Assembly (NCBI GenBank): GCA_905211345.1
Contig: CAJMAO010000089.1
Coordinates: forward strand, 1-5,886
DNA from: an uncultured Prevotella sp.
GTDB lineage: Bacteria > Bacteroidota > Bacteroidia > Bacteroidales > Bacteroidaceae
Length of the DNA stretch: 5,886 nucleotides
Reading direction: 5' to 3'
In this document: positions 5,423 to 5,886 of the stretch, piece after piece
Position numbering within the stretch: the first letter of the stretch is position 1
How the letters are laid out: every line of letters begins with the position of its first letter
Notes under the pieces: model-generated
Database searches by the model: none
Told to the model about the DNA's origin: nothing
What the model saw: the letters and a program-made list of their open reading frames with translations, nothing else
Made by a program: the position numbers and the translations under genes

Positions 5423-5601
5423 TGGGGTGCCTGTCAAGAGGCTTGAAATGATAAAAACTCATTGTTTAATTTACACCTTATTATATATAGGTCACTGAAT
5501 GTTGATTTGGACGTATTCTATTCACTGTAATGTTTGGCTTTAATAGTTACAAATATAAGGTTCGTATGTCGTTCTTTTTGTCCTGAAACACCATTGTTTG
5601 G

Positions 5602-5615
5602 TTGATTTAAATCAA
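5602..5615. promoter_or_regulatory. Perfect CRP/FNR-type palindrome TTGATTTAAATCAA
   Basis: The 14-bp sequence is exactly TTGAT-N4-ATCAA, the consensus half-sites of FNR-type regulators as known from E. coli. Its centre is some 85-90 nt upstream of the predicted rRNA transcription start, within the range where CRP/FNR proteins can act from upstream. AT-rich palindromes also arise by chance, and which CRP/FNR-family protein this organism has is not visible here. Confidence 0.35.
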
Positions 5616-5661
5616 TAATATGTTAAAATAATGTTGTTTTTGAAAAATTCTTTTGAAAATA

Positions 5662-5693
5662 TTTGCAGGGAAAGAATAAACCCCTTATCTTTG
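5662..5693 (+). promoter_or_regulatory. rRNA operon promoter, TTTG (-33) and TATCTTTG (-7)
   Basis: TTTG (5662-5665) and TATCTTTG (5686-5693) are separated by 20 nt, matching the Bacteroidetes housekeeping promoter in both boxes and spacing. The stretch upstream (about 5616-5661) is very A/T-rich, as UP elements of ribosomal promoters are. Transcription should begin near 5697-5700, giving a leader of about 125 nt before 16S rRNA. Confidence 0.85.
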
Positions 5694-5824
5694 CATTCGC
5701 TTTCGCTTCAAAACGAAGACGATGAGCATGAAAGTTCTTTGAAAGGTTGACACAGGCGAGGAGCAGCAGGCGCGCGGCGTGTGAGTCGCGTCGTCTTGAA
5801 GGTACAGATTAAGAAAGATATTAT
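5694..5824 (+). promoter_or_regulatory. rRNA operon leader with boxA-like motif
   Basis: This is the untranslated leader between the rRNA promoter and the 16S gene. GTTCTTTGA (5734-5742) resembles the boxA antitermination signal (E. coli TGCTCTTTA), which recruits Nus factors to ribosomal transcripts. A GC-rich stretch (5771-5793) can form a short hairpin. The bases just before the 16S gene would pair with sequence downstream of 16S in the RNase III processing stem, but that partner is outside the window. Confidence 0.55.
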
Positions 5825-5886
5825 ACAGTGTAGAGTTTGATCCTGGCTCAGGATGAACGCTAGCTACAGGCTTAACACATGCAAGT
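5825..5886 (+). rRNA. rrs: 16S ribosomal RNA, 5' end only
   Basis: AGAGTTTGATCCTGGCTCAG begins at 5832, the universal sequence found at E. coli 16S positions 8-27. It is followed by GATGAACGCTAGCTACAGGC and CTTAACACATGCAAGT, the form I associate with Bacteroidales. The mature 5' end is placed by counting back seven bases and may be off by a few. The gene runs off the right edge, so only about 62 of roughly 1,500 nt are present. It is transcribed away from the fim operon. Confidence 0.97.

Larger units (their letters stand above)
5022..5661. other. Gene-free region between the fim and rRNA promoters
   Basis: About 640 nt of AT-rich DNA separate the two divergent transcription units. I find no convincing coding sequence: the short open frames near 5196-5462 run through repeated DNA, differ in every frame and resemble no family I know. 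The region holds a G8 tract, inverted repeats, a four-copy repeat element, one palindrome beside an orphan promoter-like box and an FNR-like palindrome, listed separately. A second TAnnTTTG match, TATATTTG on the minus strand at 5550-5557, has no -33 partner and no gene behind it. Confidence 0.7.

Noticed and set aside
5196..5462. Minus-strand frame of 88 codons, with two other overlapping frames, in the spacer
   Set aside because: The frames run through the TGCCGTCTTT repeat, no family is recognised, and no promoter or conserved context exists.
5448..5498. 16-codon open frame after the TAACTTTG box
   Set aside because: It is too short to judge, has no ribosome-binding signal, and is expected by chance in this DNA.

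Overview
The window comes from a member of the Bacteroidales (Bacteroidetes). Three independent signs agree. Promoter-like sites fit the Bacteroides consensus (TAnnTTTG at -7, TTTG at -33) rather than a sigma-70 consensus. Most start codons lack Shine-Dalgarno sequences. The coding content is a type V (FimA/Mfa1-like) fimbrial cluster with DUF3575 and DUF3868 partners, families I know only from this phylum. The first ~55 nt of a 16S rRNA gene at the right end also read as Bacteroidales. I cannot fix the genus; a Bacteroides/Prevotella relative with fairly GC-rich coding DNA is my guess.

Layout: positions 54-4791 hold four genes on the minus strand, read right to left. They are a small DUF3575 outer-membrane barrel protein (4261-4791), a DUF3868/OmpA-like/TPR lipoprotein (2347-4125), an Mfa2/FimB-type anchor lipoprotein (1429-2334) and a FimA/Mfa1-type fimbrial subunit precursor (54-1292). 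Spacings are 135, 12 and 136 nt. A TACCTTTG promoter box (5014-5021) starts the operon. It implies an untranslated leader of about 215 nt that can fold into a three-way junction. A perfect palindrome at the left edge (1-20) may be the operon's terminator.

Positions 5022-5661 have no convincing gene but carry much small structure. There is a run of eight G beside the fim promoter, two AT-rich inverted repeats, a four-copy TGCCGTCTTT element and a palindrome next to an orphan promoter-like box. A perfect TTGAT-N4-ATCAA palindrome lies upstream of the ribosomal promoter. From 5662 onward lie the rRNA promoter, a leader with a boxA-like motif, and the start of a 16S rRNA gene on the plus strand, divergent from the fim operon.

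How the genes may work together: subunit and anchor are exported as lipoproteins. By analogy with Porphyromonas gingivalis fimbriae, protease removal of the subunit's N-terminal strand opens a groove that the C-terminal strand of the next protein fills. Here subunit and anchor share a nearly identical C-terminal motif, which fits both acting as donors to the same groove. The DUF3575 and DUF3868 proteins are probably envelope partners in assembly or anchoring; that role is inferred from context.
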